DNA from: Arion vulgaris
Taxonomy: Eukaryota > Mollusca > Gastropoda > Stylommatophora > Arionidae
Direction of reading: 5' to 3'
Length of the DNA stretch: 64,000 nt
Assembly (NCBI GenBank): GCA_020796225.1
Contig: CM036764.1
Span: 24,670,233-24,734,232, forward strand
Below, piece by piece: positions 43,772 through 54,608 of this stretch (positions are counted from its first letter, which is position 1; the number at the start of each line of letters is the position of its first letter). The position numbers and the translations under genes were made by a program. A model generated the notes under the pieces. It was given only the letters and a program-made list of their open reading frames with translations, ran no database searches and was not told the DNA's origin.

Positions 43772-44437
43772 ATTTCTTTGCGTCCGTTCTTTATGACCAA
43801 TTTTAATCACTCTTTGTGATATGTTACGCACTCTCGGCCGATCACCGCTTAGACTGGTGTGCCAGATTTCCCATAAATCTCATTCATGTGGAAATCTGAT
43901 TCATGCAGCCTTAGCATTGATGTCGTCTGTCACATCTTCAGCGCCATTTGGAGCTCTGGTGCTTATCCTTCAGCAATGTGTCCGGTTTTAGCCAGCGTTT
44001 ACTGGGTTCGCTCTCCGACAGCCTTGGCTGTCCCAGCCGCCTGCAAGGCAGTAAGTTGCTATTTTCTTTTAGAGTAGCTACCCTTAGACAACCTTCCCTC
44101 TCGGGCTGTTGAGCGTCATCTGCCCAGGTTATCAGTCTTTTTTGGACTACTTGGTGTGTCTGCCATCCAGTTTTGTGTACGGTTTGCTCCGCTAGGCTTT
44201 GATTGTCCCCAATCGAACTATAAGGCAGCAGTGGTGTGATAAGTTTGATCTTTGCCAAAAATGTGTATAGGTTGCACATTGGTTTGGTAGGCCCCTAAAC
44301 TTATAGACTTGTACGCGTTTAGGACACATGGATCCGATTTCAGCCAAACTTCCTTACTCGCCTCTTACGACATGCGTGGCAGGTAACAGTGGTTCTATTC
44401 TTTACACCCCAAATTTGGCCCCGGGAACCACTCAGGT
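43772..44437 (-). mobile_element. SINE family A, copy A5, split by SINE C2
   Basis: A5 is 43772-43826 plus about 44237-44437. The break falls in gtgatatgtt; the duplicated site reads gtgatatgtt on the left and gtgataagtt on the right, an imperfect 10-bp TSD. Confidence 0.8.
43827..44236 (-). mobile_element. SINE family C, copy C2, inserted in A5
   Basis: From gcactctcggccgatcacc through gcgccatttggagctctgg, cagcgtttactgggttcgct to caaggcagcagtggtgtg. Includes a segment after the shared body (gagcgtcatctgcccagg ... tccagttttgtgtacgg) not found in copy C1. Confidence 0.75.
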
Positions 44438-44661
44438 GAGATATACCTCCAAAACTGTAGGCTATGACAAGAGTGGATAGAACCCTCAACCCTACAGGGA
44501 ATCATGTGAGTATATGTTCTGGGCATGCAAGTGATTACATTACGAAAGTGGATGAACATGGTGATTTTGTAATCTTTCTTAGTGGAGCATTTTATTTGAT
44601 ATTTTTTAAAAGTGTCCTTAGTGTGACATTTTATTTGGATAAGGATGACATACTTTCTTCT

Positions 44662-45620
44662 TCGTGATCACCACTTAGACTGGTGTCCCAGATTTCCCCA
44701 TAAATCTCATTTATGTGGAAATCTGATTCTCTCGTGATCCCGGCTTAGACTGATGAACCAACTTTTATCATGAATTTTACCGTGTTTTTAAGGGACTCTG
44801 TTCCTCCGTACAGCTCTCGAAGCGCTGTGTTTTAGGCCAGGTTTCTTTTCTTATGCCTGCTATCAGTTGACAATCTTGCAGGACGTGTTCTGCCGTCATG
44901 TCCGCCTTTTTGCAGGGGCACAGGCTAGTTGTACAAATTTTAAATTTGTGAAACATGTGAGTGCGGAGCTTGTTGTGGCCGGTATGGAAGTGAAGTATGG
45001 CAACTTGTTCACTACGAGATAGACCATAGTACCCGTCGCTGTTGTTGTGTTGAGGATGGTCTTTTGTTCATTTGTCTCTGTAGTGCCAGCTGATGGTTGT
45101 TCTGGCTTCCTCATAACTGATCTCGAGATCGGTCTGAGGTAGTCGCCCGCCTTCTTTAGCTAACTTGTCGGCATATTCATTTCCGCTTATATTGCAGTGT
45201 GAGTGGAAATCTTATTCATGCAGCCTTAGTATTGGTGTGGTTTCGTCACATCTTCAGCGCCATTTGGAGATCTGGTGCTTATCCTTCTGCGATGTGTCCA
45301 GTTTCAGCCAGCGTTTACTGGGTTCATTCTCCGTCAGCCTTTGGCAGTCCCCAGCCGACCTGCAAGGTAGCAGGTTGCTATTTTTCTATTACGGTAGCTA
45401 CCCTTAGACAACCTTCCCTCCCGGGTTGTTGAGCGTCATCTGCCCAGGTTGCCAGTCTTTTTTTGGACTGCTTAGTTTGCCTGCCGTCCAGTTTTGTGTA
45501 CGGTTTGCTCGCTAGCCTTTGATTGTCCCCAATCAAACTACAAGGCAGTAGCAGTTCTCTGCGAGGGAAACGGGTTATTGTTCTCTGGATGGAGATCCCA
45601 TCTTCGAGGCTTGCCACCGT
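44662..45620 (-). mobile_element. SINE family C, copy C3 and a LINE-tail insert
   Basis: C-like ends at 44662-44740 and 45195-45620 flank a LINE tail (44740-45195). The right part has gcgccatttggagatctgg, gtttactgggttcattct and the gagcgtcatctgcccagg block as in C2. The left part duplicates gactggtgtcccagatttcc. Rearranged; exact joins unclear. Confidence 0.6.
44745..45165 (-). mobile_element. LINE C-terminal tail relic inside C3
   Basis: Minus strand reads, with frame changes, NKLRTHMFHKFKICTTSLC, then CPCKKADMTAEHVLQDCQLI, a well-preserved CPC...TAEHVLQDC finger. The same class as 24005-24300 and 27265-27660. Confidence 0.75.
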
Positions 45621-45624
45621 TTTT

Positions 45625-46375
45625 TTCCACCCTGCAAAGTATCAATCTAAACGACAAACTATACTTGAAAGTCAATGAAAATTGAAACTAACCTCACTCT
45701 CAAAATACGACTGACTGTTTCTTACAATATAATCAATACGCTGAATGGATTGTGCATTTAAAAACATGTTAGTAGTTAAGTAAGTTTACTGTTAAATTCA
45801 AATGAGTTAACTAAGTTCCAAACTTCAAACTCGAGAACTTAATGGGATAACTTAGTTAGTTTCGTAAGTCGTAAAACTGTGAGGTTGTATCAGAACTGTT
45901 ACTTGTTTAGATACACGTAGTAATTATTTATTATTGTTATAACAGTTAATGTTAATTACGTGACGTATGTCAACAAGTCAACCAGGTCTACTCTACTACT
46001 CTAATAGTAGACTACTCTAATTTAATTTTTAAAACTACGTCTTTGATTGAATTTGAGATCTCTCTAGCTAGACTAGAGCATGCTATTTCATTTAGTATTT
46101 TTACTACTTGAAAGTACTTACCATTTTAGCACAAACAGTTTGTTTGTTAATCGGTAGATGTGTATACATTTATTTCACTTCAATATTTCTCAAAGCTGTT
46201 ATCCTGTGAAGAAATGGACAGCTTTCAGTTTCAGAACGTCTCTACTTTTTTCTCTTACAACTTCCTTCTAATAAAATCCTTGACCCTTGAACTTTTGTGA
46301 GTTCCGGGAGTGGTTTTTTTTTAACGGTGATTCTGATAGAATGACACCGGTGCAAATAGACTTTAAATCTTTCTG
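45625..46375. other. No gene recognised
   Basis: AT-rich, repeat-poor by eye; only a short palindromic stretch near 46000 (gtctactct / agtagac). No coding motif. Confidence 0.4.
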
Positions 46376-46499
46376 TTTTAGTTTAGTTTAGTTCAGTCGT
46401 CGGATCATCATCACTGCACGTCGAACCAATTAGGCCGATCGCACTATATCTCTCAGAGTGTGGCGACTAACGACACCGGTTCTGTGTTGGTTTACTATT

Positions 46500-46775
46500 C
46501 TTCTCCGGGTTCAAAACAAATTCTTTTTTAATGGGCAACACCACATTTGGTTTGTAATTCTTGCAGTCTGGTTAGTGTTGTAGATTCACCAATATTGCTT
46601 GAATCATGTACACATTCTCTTTCCCGTAGGGAATATATATCATCCTGGTCCATTGCTCGTCTGCTTTTTACTGCAGCCATACCTGAAAACCTATCGGCGC
46701 GTTCATTTCCCTATAGACCTGCATGCACTGGCACAAAAGTGGACTAAATCGGAAATAATATACTGTTATAAGAAA
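46500..46775 (-). mobile_element. LINE RNase H end relic
   Basis: Minus strand reads CASACRSIGKxRADRFSGMA (the GNERADRLA box, mutated), then MDQDDIYSL and LTRLQELQTKCGVAH. Similar in order to 1131-1290 but diverged. Confidence 0.7.
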
Positions 46776-47150
46776 ATATGACTGTATATTGACGACCAAG
46801 ACGAAGGTGGCAGCAGGACACCAAACAAAGACTATGGAAGAGAGTAGAAAACTTGATAGAGACATAAAGTTTTTCAGGCCGGATGTGATGAAAGTGACAT
46901 TTCGCAAGGGACATGCTACTACTTACTTATAAGAAAATATAATTGTTCCGTAAATATTCATAAAACTCAATACAGCGAATGAGTAAACACATTTTTTTAG
47001 TCAATATACATTGCTAAATTGTGTGGACTATATGTTATGGTAGTGGCCTACAATAACATAACAAACCGCACACCGACAACAGAAACAGGAACAAAAATAC
47101 AACAAATTGAGTGTTTCATAAAACCAAATCCATTATTACAAGTTCAGTTC
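46776..47150. other. No gene recognised
   Basis: No repeat or coding motif recognised, apart from possible 5' reach of the LINE relic that follows. Confidence 0.35.
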
Positions 47151-47995
47151 TTTGTTTATTTTATGACGGTGATGTTGATGTACCTCGGAGAACTCTTAAA
47201 CGAATTTCTTTTTTGCAGATGATCAGACAATCATATCAACAACAGAAGAACAGCTACAACTACACATTAACAGACTCCAGTTAGCATGTAACGAATACAA
47301 CATGAGAATAAACATCGACAAAACAGAAGTAATGACATTCGCCAGAGAGGAAAGCACTACCAATATCTGCATCGACAATCGCCCACTAAAACAAGTAAAA
47401 GACTTCACATACCTGGGAGCATTTTTTTCAAGCAAACGGAAGATTAACCAATGAAATTCAACACAGATGCAACAAAGCAAATCAAATGATAGGACAAATG
47501 GCGCTACATGTAATTTGTAAATGCAAACATGTCACCATGAACACAAAAGAGCAATGTTCAACACAATCTTTCTCCCACATTATGTTACCAGTGCCAAACC
47601 TGGTCACTGACAACAAATGATAGAAGAAAATTAGTCACGACAGAAATGAAGTGTCTTCACAGAATGCTGGGTGTAACAAGAAGAGACCGGTCGAGAAATT
47701 AAGACATCAGGAAAAAAGTAGGTACATTATCAGTACTATACTTCAAGAAACAACAAATTAAATGGTTCGGCCACGTAAGCAGATTACCAACATACAGTGC
47801 ACCTGAAATAGCAATGCTGCTCCGATACAATGGGTACAAAGCAAAAGGCCGGCCACATAAAAGATGGACCTCAGTGATAACAGAGGCGACGAAAGACACT
47901 ATCTACGAAGTGCATACAAGGGCCCGTTTTAGAAATGTCTTGTTGACCTGACGCTGTGAGGCAAACAGAATTGGAGAAAAGAAGAAGAAGAAGAA
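47150..47995 (+). mobile_element. (GAA)-tail LINE family, RT palm to 3' tail
   Basis: Plus strand reads ADDQTIISTTEEQLQLHINR, then MRINIDKTEVMTFAREESTT, then VKDFTYLGAFFS; after frame shifts IRKKVGTLSVLYFKKQQIKW and GYKAKGRPHKRWTS. It ends in aaaagaagaagaagaagaag at about 47974-47995. It is the longest copy of this family here. ADD of the catalytic box is kept; the element is dead through frameshifts. Confidence 0.88.
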
Positions 47996-48194
47996 GATGT
48001 TGATGTACCTTCAGTTCTGCAAACAATAACAAACATGTAGTCAGTGGTCCTAATAATTGTTTCTAGACTTTTCGCTGGCATTATGTAATGGTCCTATTTT
48101 GCGTTATTTTGATAACTTCTTTTAGTTTTTCCTTGTTTTTTTATTCGTCGAAAAGAGTTAATTCTTATTTGTTTATGTTTGTTGTCCTATTTCT

Positions 48195-48560
48195 TTCGTT
48201 CTTTTTTCGTCACACTGTTACCGGATTGTTGCCCAGTTTCGTGGGTTTTTGTTGTTGTCATGTGCTGCTCTTGTGGCTTGAGTGATCGTTATTATTGCTG
48301 TTGGATTGAATTCTGATACCAGATATCCATCCTTTTCGTGGTCTTCCTCTAGCCTTCTTTCCTGATGTTCTGCTATAGAAGACTTTGTATACAGTGGAGT
48401 TTTGTTGCATTCTCATTAAGCGATCAAACCACTTCATTCTTTGTTTCTCAATGTAATTCAAGCAAGATTCTGTCCCAACTTTCTTTCTTATGCTGATTTT
48501 GGTGACTGATTTTTCTGATGTTAGTAAATTTTCGCAGGCATCGCATTTCATACGTAGTTA
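48195..48560 (-). mobile_element. LINE C-terminal relic with 3' end
   Basis: Minus strand in one frame reads IRKKVGTESCLNYIEKQRMK, WFDRLMRMQQNSTVYKVFYS and TSGKKARGRPRKGWISGI. The 3' UTR (cacactgttaccggattgtt on plus) matches 34275-34300. A different family from 47150-47995. Confidence 0.85.
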
Positions 48561-48884
48561 TTTGTTTCGACTGTGACTTGCTCATTGTCCATGTTTAGCA
48601 CCGGTAACACAAGTTCGGCACGAAAATTCTGTTGATAATTTGTTTAGCTATCAATGAGATGTTTGGGTTCCTTAACAATACTGGTATGTTACTGCTTTTG
48701 TTTTTTTTTGCACTCTAGCCTCTATCTTCCTGTCTAGTACTCAATCTTCTGTGAATATATGCTTCCTAAGAATATGAACAATGTGTGACTATTTTCCCCT
48801 TGCACTTGGTTGATTGTAATGTTATTGACGTGGATGTTTAGTTTATTATGTTTTCTTCTTATATTTATTATTTTGTTATTAATG

Positions 48885-49085
48885 GCCTACAGAAAAAGTA
48901 TAATGAGTACAAGGCAAGAGGAAGACTACGCAAAATATGGAGCGACAGCATCAAGAACAGCCTTACGAAAATGAATATCAGCTTACAAAGTGCCTTAAAA
49001 AAAAGCACACAGAAGATCACTACGTTTCACCCCAACACTTCCATAAAGAAGTAAATGGTGGAAGAGAAGAAGAAGAAGTGGCCTA
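48885..49085 (+). mobile_element. LINE C-terminal fragment with (GAA)n tail
   Basis: Plus strand reads YNEYKARGRLRKIWSDSIKN and ends in gaagaagaagaagtgg. Corresponds to the KARGRPRKRW tail of RTE-like LINEs. Confidence 0.7.
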
Positions 49086-49092
49086 CAGGAGA

Positions 49093-49320
49093 AGCGTCTG
49101 GTTGAATGGATTAGAGCACGACTCCCATGCGGGAGACCTGTGTTTAATTCACGGTAAGGCAATCATTTTTTTATGTTGTTGGCATAATGAAAAATCCTAA
49201 CCTGAACAGCTTCGCGGCGACTGCACTAGCCACGTGGCCATTAAATTCCTCAGGCTCTCGTCCTAGCTGTCCTACCCCGCCCTAAAAAAAGCGGTACTAC
49301 AGACAGTAACGATAGGTTTT
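49093..49320 (+). mobile_element. SINE family F, copy 3
   Basis: Head gtctggttgaatggattaga, B box ggagacctgtgtttaattc, body and end gcggtactacagacagtaac. Directly follows the LINE tail at 48885-49085. Confidence 0.85.
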
Positions 49321-49329
49321 TTGGTGGTC

Positions 49330-49575
49330 TAAAGTTAAAAGCATATCCTTTACAGGACTTTGAGAATCAACCGCAGCTTTGTAACGCTGTTTGTGATTTT
49401 TCTAGGCATTATTACGTTCAGTAGTTTTCCATTGCTTTCTGAACGGGTGGTGCCATCGTCCTTTGTTAAAATCCACGCGAAACAATTTGCAACCAAATTG
49501 TTCGCACCGTGATTCGAACTCAGAACGTCGAGGTTAATAGACCGAGTCACTAACCCCTAGGCCACAGACGCCACC
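49330..49575 (-). mobile_element. SINE family E, copy 3
   Basis: Reverse strand head gtctgtggcctaggggttag (A box) and gagttcgaatcacgg (B box) at the right end; body gatttttctaggcattatta on the left. Full length. Confidence 0.88.
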
Positions 49576-49854
49576 TTTTAGTGCTATAATGTGACGACAC
49601 GCTATAATATAGCTAAAAATAGACTCGCTCTTAGAATAAAAATGTGTGTCTCTGCTTAAAGAGGCGTGAATCCCCAGCATAGAAAACAAACAAACAAATC
49701 GTGTTCTCTTTCTTCTCTCTTTAAGATTATGAATTAAACATAATGGATAATCAATACATTTAATGCTACTAGCACACTTATTGTTCACTTGTGTGTTACA
49801 AGGGCACAAAAGGGGAGTAAACAATAGTATCACTGTAACCTACCACGATGCTTT

Positions 49855-50825
49855 TTTAATAAATAGATTTTGATCAAACAAATTATTACAAGAAACACTA
49901 AAACACAAGTATATAAAGTTCTCAGCACTCTGCTGTATGGTAGTGAGACATGGACCACATAGACAAGAACCTTCCACATGCGCTGTCTCAGTCGAATATC
50001 CAACATCCGATGGCAAGACCACATCTCCAATATAGAAGTCCTGGACAGTACTGGCATTCCAAGCATGTACACCTTGCTGAGTCAGCGACGTTGGAGATGG
50101 CTGGAGCGCGTGTGCCGTATGAGCGATGATAGAATCCCAAAGATCATTATATATGGTCAACTCGCAACTGGTGCTAGACAGCATAGGCGTCCATTATTAC
50201 GCTTCATTGACAACTGCAAGCGCGATCTAACTTCATGCGGAATAGACAAAGAACACTGGGAACGGCTGGCCAAAGACATGCAAGCATGGCGAGCGGAAGT
50301 GGGGGCGGCTCAAAAAAGAGAAGAAAAAAACAACATCACATGTGGAGGCAAAAGAGAGTGCAGAGAGAACATCCTCTCTATCTCTCGCGATCATTCTTAG
50401 GCCGCTTTTATCATTCGATTGTGATATATAAGCAGCCAAACATCAAGAACGAATGTACATGTACGACCTTCAGTACCTATTGGAGCTCAGGTGCTTATTC
50501 TTCGGCGACGTGTTCGATTTCAACCAGCGTTTACTGGGTTCGCTCTCCGTTAGCCTTTGCTGTCCCCAGCCAAAACCAACAAGGCAACGGGTTGCTATTT
50601 TCTTTCAGTGCAGCGACCCGTAGACAACCTGCCCTCCCGGGCTGATGAGCGTCATCTGCCCAGAGAGAACATCCTATATATCAGCTCCAGTCTCCAGTTT
50701 TACCTGCAGCAACTGTTGCACTCCGTGGCACTCCACCACTCCAGAATAGGCCATTACAGCCACAAGAAACGTTGTGATTCAGCGCAGAACATACTACGTG
50801 ACGCAAGACCTCTTGTCTCCTGAGA
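49855..50825 (+). mobile_element. LINE C-terminus with C2H2 finger, split by SINE C4
   Basis: Plus strand reads CLSRISNIRWQDHISNIEVL, then SQRRWRWLERVCRMSDDRIP, then GIDKEHWERLAKDMQAWRAE, then (after SINE C4) HHSRIGHYSHKKRC, a C2H2-type finger half of the SRIGLYSH type, and a stop near 50821. This is the post-RT region of a common invertebrate endonuclease/RT LINE. Open over 140 codons before the SINE. Confidence 0.85.
50376..50660 (-). mobile_element. SINE family C, copy C4 with 15-bp TSD
   Basis: cagagagaacatcct at 50361-50375 and 50661-50675 is an exact 15-bp TSD. The element runs from ctctatctctcgcgatcatt to gagcgtcatctgcc. It splits the LINE open frame, so it is younger than the LINE. 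Confidence 0.9.
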
Positions 50826-50845
50826 CAAAGATGATGAATCAACAA

Positions 50846-51073
50846 TCTTCTTCTTCTTCGAACGTTAAATATCGACCACTTGTTAAACCACTCTTTGTGA
50901 TTTGGTATCTCCCTCGTATGTGATCTGTGCCTAATAGAGATTGTATGTTGTACCAGTTTGCTTTTTATTTACGAGGGTAGCTTCCTAGGCCTCTACCTCA
51001 GTCGCCTCTTTCGACATGCCTTGTATGTTACTATTCTTTGCTCTCCTTTCGAGCTCTGGCAACACGCGGGCAT
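50846..51073 (-). mobile_element. SINE family B, copy B6 (internally deleted)
   Basis: From cttcttcttcttcg to gcaacacgcgggc. The stretch between gtaccagtt and tgctttttatttac is shorter than in other copies. Possible TSD atcaaca. Confidence 0.8.
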
Positions 51074-51364
51074 CAACAGACAGAAATTGCAACGATTATT
51101 TCCCATTTATCGTGAAGTATGACATTTGCAGAACGTCGCACGATTATAGGACTTGGATTCTCCAAAATGAGTTAATTCTTATTTTTCACGTTTGTTGGCC
51201 TACACGCTCTGGTATAACCAATAAAAGGTTCACCTTAGGTTGAAAGAGGCATGCCTAGGCTTAAAGAGGCTTTAATCTCCTACACAACAAACAAAGAACA
51301 AGTGTTCTGTCACCAAGTCTCTATAGCATATAAGATTAACACATTTACAAACTATGAAGGGATG

Positions 51365-51550
51365 TCGGGATTGAATTGGCAAAACACGTAATCACAAAGT
51401 ACTGTAGTTTTACAAATGACAAAAAAACAATGACAAAATACAGCTGTATTTAGCTGTATTTTGTCATTTGTTTTGTAATTTGTAAAACTACAGTACTTTG
51501 TGATTACGTGTTTTGCCAATCAAATAGTTTTACTGCAGTCTCATCTATTT
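51365..51550. repeat. Long palindrome of Penelope-like ends
   Basis: Left arm from ggcaaaacacgtaatcacaa and right arm ttgtgattacgtgttttgcc are exact complements over at least 40 bp, with further paired DNA inside (acaaaatacagctg / cagctgtattttgt). The right arm continues into caaatagttttactgcag as at 18765-18822 (reverse). Two ends of one repeat family in head-to-head order. Confidence 0.75.
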
Positions 51551-51959
51551 TGTCAATATTTCGGGATTAAATTGGGATTCTCCGTTAGAAGCGAATTCTT
51601 CTTTATTTATGTTTCTTAGCCTACATTCCCTGATATAACAAAAATGGACTCGTTCTTTAGATTGAAATTTGCTCATCTGCTTAAATATGCTATAATCCTT
51701 CACCCCCACCCCTTCCTTAAAAAAGCACACAAACAAGGATGTCAGGATGATACAATTATTATTTTGGGATTAGCCGTAACGAGTTAAGTTCTACTTTGTG
51801 TTGCTTGTTGACCTACGCACCATGATATAAACAAAAATACTCGATTTTTCTGTTGAAATGGCCATGCCTCGGCTTACAGAGACTTTAATTCCGTAGAAAA
51901 CAAAAACAGGATGTCGGGAATACACATTAACTCATAATTCTAAAAAAAATGAAATAAAT

Positions 51960-52090
51960 ATCGTGGCATGTCCTTTACATGATGTCGCAATCAGCCACAG
52001 TAAACGAATCGTTGATTTTCTAGGCATCCCTTATAAGTTCAGTAGTTTACCATTGCTTTCTGAACGGTATACGTAAAACTAAAGTCACAT
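51960..52090 (-). mobile_element. SINE family E, truncated copy
   Basis: Contains tggcatgtcctttacatgat, cgttgattttctaggcat and agtttaccattgctttctga, the body of E in reverse without the head. Confidence 0.75.
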
Positions 52091-52164
52091 TTTATGCGCT
52101 GTTTCGTAGGAATACAATTTGTTGTCCTAACAAATTTTATTATAACTTTCTTATCTGCTACATT

Positions 52165-52386
52165 TTTTCTCTGCTACATACTTTTCGAGAGCTGAGCTAA
52201 AAATATCTACTCTTTGTTTCTAGGTCACAAAAGTGAATGTACGCCTATAGTAGTGACATTAGCAATGTATAACGTGTTAACACGTCTTTATCCCACAAAG
52301 GAGAGATAATAACAGACGTGTTAATGCGTCTTTAGAAGTGAATGGGTAAAACGTATATATACGTCTTTAGCAGCTAAAGGGTTAAG
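52165..52386 (+). repeat. MITE-like repeat, left copy of an inverted pair
   Basis: Complement of 53762-53985. Contains palindromes cgtgttaacacg and acgtatatatacgt and ends gcagctaaagggtta. Terminal aacccttt / aaagggtt type ends suggest a small DNA transposon. Confidence 0.75.
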
Positions 52387-52431
52387 CACCAGAGAGCACT
52401 ATTGATAAACCAGAATGTGTAAAAATTAAAG

Positions 52432-52461
52432 CTTTCTCTTTCTCTCTCTCTCTCTCTCTTT

Positions 52462-52520
<59 letters not shown>
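52432..52520. repeat. (CT)n microsatellite
   Basis: Almost pure ct repeats with a few tt interruptions. Lies directly at the 3' side of the minus-strand RTE relic, so it may have grown from its (GA)n tail. Confidence 0.95.
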
Positions 52521-52523
<3 letters not shown>

Positions 52524-52524
52524 C

Positions 52525-52975
52525 TTTTAACCTGATTGAGGTATATACCCTCAACCAACTTATACCAAGTCTTCCTATCTCTAGCTATCTCCTGCAGCTC
52601 CCTCCAGCACATCTGTATATTGTTGGTCTCTGCCTCAAAATCCCTTCTCCGTGTATTTCTAGGCATTCCTCTCTTCCGCTGCCATGGGTGTTCCAGGAAA
52701 GGGCCCTTCTTGTTATATTCACTCGGATTTTCTCAAAGTATGCCCTATTCAGCGTCACCGTCATTTTTTTTAACCTCTTGGTTCACTGGAATCTGTCTTG
52801 TCCTCTCCCTGAGTTCCTCATTTGTGACCCTATCATACCCTCTATTCTGCGCTGACACCAGTTGATGAATGTTTGCAATTTATGCGTTATTATTTTAGCC
52901 GTTCTCACTGTTACTGACAAATACAGCAGAACTGTTTTAACATTGGAGTTAAACTGCATTGTATAAATTCACATG
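52525..52975 (-). mobile_element. RTE LINE C-terminal relic with (GA)n end
   Basis: Minus strand, in broken frames, reads FNSNVKTVLLY, then RRALSWNTHGSGREE, then EGYIPQSG-like, matching the SITKRALEWNPQGKRKRGRPR...LVEGLCP order of the RTE copies at 32354 and 54609. Confidence 0.7.
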
Positions 52976-53007
52976 CGGTAATCTACAAGGAATTCTACAC
53001 AAGTAGC

Positions 53008-53205
53008 GTGCCCGCCTGCACAGCGTGTTCGTAGCGCGTTGGGCGACGAGTGACAAGCTCCCTGTGAGTATGGGTTCAATTCAGCGGGCTGGCAGAAAAA
53101 CCAAAGGTTCTCCAGATTTACGGTGTTCGTGACACCGAAACGAAGGGTTACGAAGTCCATGGCACCGAGCCGAAAAACTGAAAGCTAGTGCTTCTGGATC
53201 AGTAA
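53008..53205 (+). mobile_element. SINE family G, copy 3
   Basis: gcctgcacagcgtgttcgta, gggttcaattcagcgggctg, then gttacgaagtccatgg. A-rich end with aaaaaacaaaaaaaccc. Confidence 0.85.
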
Positions 53206-53400
53206 AAAACAAAAAAACCCAAAAATACACAAGTAGCGTTGAATAGATCTTGTAAATAAAGTTTTAAAAGTCAACATTTTGACACGTGATGTTTTTCGTC
53301 GGAGTATTGATACTGCACTAAAGGTTTGTCATGTGACTGATTTTGTAGGAGCTAATGAACAAAAACAATAAACTATCTCCGATATGCAGAGAACACGATA

Positions 53401-53446
53401 GTGATGGTAGACAGACAGACAGACAGACGGACAGTCAGACAGACAG

Positions 53447-53496
<50 letters not shown>

Positions 53497-53644
53497 GGAC
53501 AGTCAGACAGACGGACAGTCAGACAGACAGACAGTCAGACAGACAGACAGACGGACAGACAGAGAGACGGACAGTCAGACAGACAGACGGACAGTCAGAC
53601 AGATAGACAGACGGACAGACAGTCAGACAGACAGACAGACAGAT

Positions 53645-53676
<32 letters not shown>

Positions 53677-53692
53677 GGACAGACGGACAGAT
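53401..53692. repeat. (GACA)n microsatellite with GACG variants
   Basis: About 290 bp of gaca repeats with gacg and gtca variants. Long ORFs over it in several frames are repeat artefacts. Confidence 0.97.
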
Positions 53693-53761
53693 ATCTTGTG
53701 TTGTGTTTAAGATGAATTCATCTTTATCTAACAATACTGTGAGACGGGAATAATTAGTTTG

Positions 53762-53985
53762 AACCCTTTAGCTGCTAAAGACGTATATATACGTTTCCCC
53801 ATTCACTTCTAAAGACGCATTAACACGTCTGTTATTATCTATCATCTGTGGGCTAAAGACGTGTTAACACGGTATACATTGCTACTGCCACTGCTATAGG
53901 CGTACATTCATGTTTATGATCTAGAAACAAAGAGTAGGTTTTTTTTTAGCTCAGCCTTCGGAAAGTATGTAGCAGTGAAAGGGTT
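53762..53985 (-). repeat. MITE-like repeat, right copy of an inverted pair
   Basis: Reads aaccctttagctgctaaag, acgtatatatacgt, cgtgttaacacg, ending agcagtgaaagggtta. Inverted relative to 52165-52386, about 85-90% similar by eye. Confidence 0.75.
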
Positions 53986-53999
53986 AAGAAACAACCAAA

Positions 54000-54190
54000 A
54001 GAGAAGTACCAGAGCTAATGAATATGTTAAATAAATAGACAGTAACCAAGTATTAAATGTCTCCGAAAAAAAAACAATTTACCAAACACCAGATTCTAAC
54101 AACAAATCTTTATTTTTGTACGGCACTCATTGCCTAGCACTGCAGACGAGCTTATTTCAGAGCACAGCTATCTTGCTGCTGTTCATCACA
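54000..54190 (-). mobile_element. SINE family L, copy 2
   Basis: Matches 31255-31440: gagaagtaccagagctaatg, aataaatagacagtaacca and cgtctgcagtgctaggcaat (reverse). B box lost. Confidence 0.65.
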
Positions 54191-54343
54191 TATATCGATC
54201 ATATCTGTAAAATAGCTAACACCAGCAAAGAAAACAATCTAGGAGAACTCTTAAACGAGTTTCTTTTGCAGGGATCAGGCAATCATATCAACAACAGAAG
54301 AACATCTCCATCAACATATTAACAGACTCCAGTTAATATGCAA

Positions 54344-54592
54344 TTCTTCTTTGCGTTCGTTCTTTACGACCAATTTTAATCACTGTTTGTGATATGTTTA
54401 ATCTTTGCCAAGAACATGTATACATTGCACATTGGTTTGGTAGGCCCCTAAAAGCATAGACTTCTACACGTTTAGGACACATGCATCCGATTTCAGCCAA
54501 ACCTCCTTAGTCGCCTCTTACGACATGCGTGGCAGATAACAGTGGTTCTATTCTTTACACCCCAAAGTTGGGCCCCGGTAACCACTCGGGCG
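54344..54592 (-). mobile_element. SINE family A, copy A6 with 9-bp TSD
   Basis: TSD aatatgcaa at 54335-54343 and 54593-54601. From ttcttctttgcgttcg to ggtaaccactcgggcg; near consensus. Confidence 0.9.
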
Positions 54593-54608
54593 AATATGCA
54601 ATGAATAT

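Noticed and set aside
53355..53646. Open frames of 81-83 codons across the (GACA)n tract
   Set aside because: Several frames are open only because the 4-bp repeat lacks stops; the product is a simple Asp-Arg-Gln-Thr repeat.
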